From contig NC_090796.1 in assembly GCF_040054535.1 (NCBI RefSeq), positions 5,879,001-5,943,000 of the forward strand: a stretch of 64,000 nucleotides of DNA, given 5' to 3'. The position numbers and the translations under genes were made by a program. The DNA is from Antennarius striatus. Lineage: Eukaryota; Chordata; Actinopteri; Lophiiformes; Antennariidae. Position 1 is the first letter of the stretch; each line of letters starts with the position of its first letter. The notes below the pieces were generated by a model, which had not been told where the DNA came from, ran no database searches, and saw only the letters and a program-made list of their open reading frames with translations. Below, piece after piece: positions 63,243 to 64,000 of the stretch.

Positions 63243-64000
63243 CTGACAGGAAGAGTGGAGTTGAGACGAGACAATGGGCTATTGTAAGACAGTACTTAAG
63301 GTCCATGCAAGGCTAAAACAGGAAAACTTACAAAGACGGGCGCATGCACACACACAACCCAGTGTTCACAAATAAATACTCAGGCTCTAGCAGCAACAGT
63401 CATGTTCCCTGTCCTGTTTAGTGACCACCATCACTCTCCTTCGAAGATAGTGACTACATAGTCTAAATCTGCCCTCATCTGACCCTTTAGGTAAATCTCA
63501 AGACTTCAACATGAACACAGTTTAAAGCCCCAACCCTAAACGTACCTCTTTCCTGCGAGACAAGTAGTAAAGATCATATTTTACTTTTAAATAAATCTTA
63601 ATCACGCAGAACGTTTTATGAACTGAGGTACCACAGCTTCTCTGTTTAATGGTAATGTTATTGGCAGACTGGATACGCCCGTTAATGCTGGAGGCTCACG
63701 AACACGACGTCACGATGCACCGACACACCCGGAGAGCTCTTTCCTCTAGCTGACCGCAGCGCAGGGAGAAGCTGGGCCACTCAAGGTTGAGTGTAAAAAA
63801 CAGATCTTATTTCTTGCTATGCAAAAATGAACAAAGCCGAATACATTTGCATAGTTTCACTTTATGCCTTTTGCTGTTTAGGAACTTTCAGTATTTGTGT
63901 TTTTCTAACAAACTGAATTTAGTGAGAGGGACACCCTGAGGGTTTCCCTGACAGGACTCAAAAACTTTTTGATGTTTTCTCACATAATTGTATGTACACA
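63243..64000. other. Flank of the candidate exon
   Basis: No coding frame is seen. Sequence at 63670-63780 is richer in CpG and includes a CRE-like ACGTCA (63707-63712), so it could be a promoter or first exon for a minus-strand gene. Confidence 0.3.

Overview
This window is nuclear DNA from a vertebrate, almost certainly a ray-finned (teleost) fish. The genes are split by GT..AG introns and encode proteins closely resembling vertebrate families. Introns are short to moderate. Long (CA/GT)n microsatellites are frequent, and the interspersed repeats are the tRNA-headed SINE and LINE-tail types common in fish genomes. No bacterial, viral or CRISPR content was seen. Five protein-coding genes could be rebuilt exon by exon with matching splice phases, plus one tRNA gene.

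Layout: (1) 1-5243 is the 3' flank of the first gene, with no confident gene. (2) 5244-15588, minus strand: kctd17, a BTB adaptor for CUL3 ubiquitin ligase, 6 coding exons, 289 aa. (3) 17062-26606, minus strand: plbd1, a secreted/lysosomal phospholipase-B-like hydrolase, 11 coding exons, 545 aa; one intron holds a 1 kb minisatellite of about 42 units of 23 bp. (4) 26759-26831, minus strand: tRNA-Arg(CCT), in the short interval between plbd1 and pdap1. (5) 27224-29531, plus strand: pdap1, 6 coding exons, 156 aa. (6) 32545-42744, plus strand: sh3bp1, a BAR + RhoGAP protein with a proline-rich tail, 18 coding exons, 713 aa. (7) 44214-47815, minus strand: cdc42ep1, a CRIB-domain CDC42 effector, 2 coding exons, 392 aa, with a non-coding first exon near 54402-54560. 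(8) 54893-63070 is a long non-coding interval with microsatellites, SINE pieces and possible conserved non-coding sequence. (9) A possible exon of an unidentified minus-strand gene lies at 63071-63242.

kctd17, sh3bp1 and cdc42ep1 have human counterparts on 22q13, so that part preserves old vertebrate synteny. plbd1 and pdap1 lie elsewhere in human (from memory 12p and 7q), so they mark rearrangement in the fish lineage. sh3bp1 (a GAP for Rac/Cdc42) and cdc42ep1 (a Cdc42 effector) act in the same actin pathway and lie tail to tail, with predicted polyadenylation signals only about 250 bp apart. plbd1 and pdap1 are head to head around a tRNA gene. No clearly new biological system was found. The best leads are splice-like and regulatory oddities: a minisatellite carrying dozens of donor-like motifs, a UG tract replacing a polypyrimidine tract in sh3bp1, a possible 21-nt microexon, a tRNA in a bidirectional promoter, and CTCF-like sites between gene blocks.
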